Assembly (NCBI GenBank): GCA_016929465.1
Contig: JAFGIT010000112.1
Coordinates: forward strand, 1 to 20,231
Source of the DNA: Candidatus Coatesiibacteriota bacterium
Lineage (GTDB): Bacteria; B130-G9
Direction of reading: 5' to 3'
DNA: 20,231 nucleotides
In this document: positions 20,125 to 20,231 of the stretch, piece by piece
Layout of the letters: each line of letters starts with the position of its first letter
How positions within the stretch are numbered: position 1 is the stretch's first letter
The notes under the pieces: generated by a model
What the model saw: the letters and a program-made list of their open reading frames with translations, nothing else
Told to the model about the DNA's origin: nothing
The model's database searches: none
Translations under genes and position numbers: made by a program

Positions 20125-20231
20125 CTAATGCTCAATCATCTCGACGTTTGCTCGAGGAAGAACCAGTCTGGCACCATCGTCGAACTCCACCTCGAGGACT
20201 CTGACGCTCGACTCAGTCTCCAGTTTCCGCA
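20125..20231 (-). CDS. C-terminal end of an unidentified gene (runs off the right edge)
   Basis: Reading the minus strand, one frame is open from the window edge to TAG (plus-strand 20125-20127). It gives about 34 residues rich in Val, Leu, Glu and Asp, with a Val-Glu-Phe-Asp-Asp-Gly-Ala-Arg-Leu-Val-Leu-Pro stretch near the end. The alternating pattern suggests a beta-hairpin, and the other two frames stop early. The fragment is too short to assign a family. It converges on fliS. Confidence 0.5.
   Translation of the reverse strand, partial: RKLETESSVRVLEVEFDDGARLVLPRANVEMIEH

Noticed and set aside
1-20231. Signs of a mobile element, prophage or defence island
   Set aside because: No transposase, integrase, terminal repeats, direct repeats typical of CRISPR, or tRNA-like attachment site was seen, and gene style is uniform through the window.

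Overview
The window is a bacterial chromosome segment of moderate GC content with densely packed genes. It carries bacterial housekeeping genes (galT, engB, rsmB), flagellar genes (a flagellin and fliS) and several large secreted proteins. The divergence of the family members and the very large multidomain secreted proteases suggest an uncultured or candidate-phylum bacterium that is motile and rich in extracytoplasmic proteins. I cannot name the phylum from the sequence alone. No tRNA, rRNA, CRISPR array, transposase or integrase was seen.

Layout. Positions 3-603 hold the C-terminal end of a family 2 glycosyltransferase, overlapped by a 72-residue helical protein of unknown role. Positions 731-2775 hold a secreted Ig-like protein and a DUF362 protein with a cysteine-rich tail. 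galT (2811-3848, minus strand) converges on them. galT diverges from a four-gene plus-strand run: a MscS-type channel fused to a cyclic-nucleotide-binding domain, a secreted M14 carboxypeptidase, an FHA-GAF-histidine-kinase-like protein and a NUDIX hydrolase (3994-10737). Junctions of 1 to about 80 nt make this a probable operon. A sigma70-type promoter then drives a 1545-residue secreted C39-like cysteine protease (10868-15505), which is closed by a strong intrinsic terminator. engB and rsmB overlap by 16 nt (15640-17573). A 469-nt non-coding stretch with inverted repeats and a sigma54-type promoter leads to flagellin (18043-19530), a strong terminator, fliS (19638-20027), and the tail of an unidentified minus-strand gene.

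Most interesting points. (1) The M14 carboxypeptidase and the C39-like protease have unrelated catalytic domains but end in what look like tandem copies of the same roughly 100-residue beta-rich module (two and four copies). This could be an undescribed surface or sorting module. (2) The FHA-GAF kinase-like protein keeps its ATPase motifs but has Arg where the phospho-accepting His should be. (3) galT and mscS each have a good -10 hexamer only 7-9 nt from the start codon and no Shine-Dalgarno sequence, suggesting leaderless mRNAs in an organism that otherwise uses strong Shine-Dalgarno sites. (4) The flagellin leader combines a sigma54 promoter, GGA triplets at exact 10-nt spacing and an overlapping ATG-stop, suggesting translational control.
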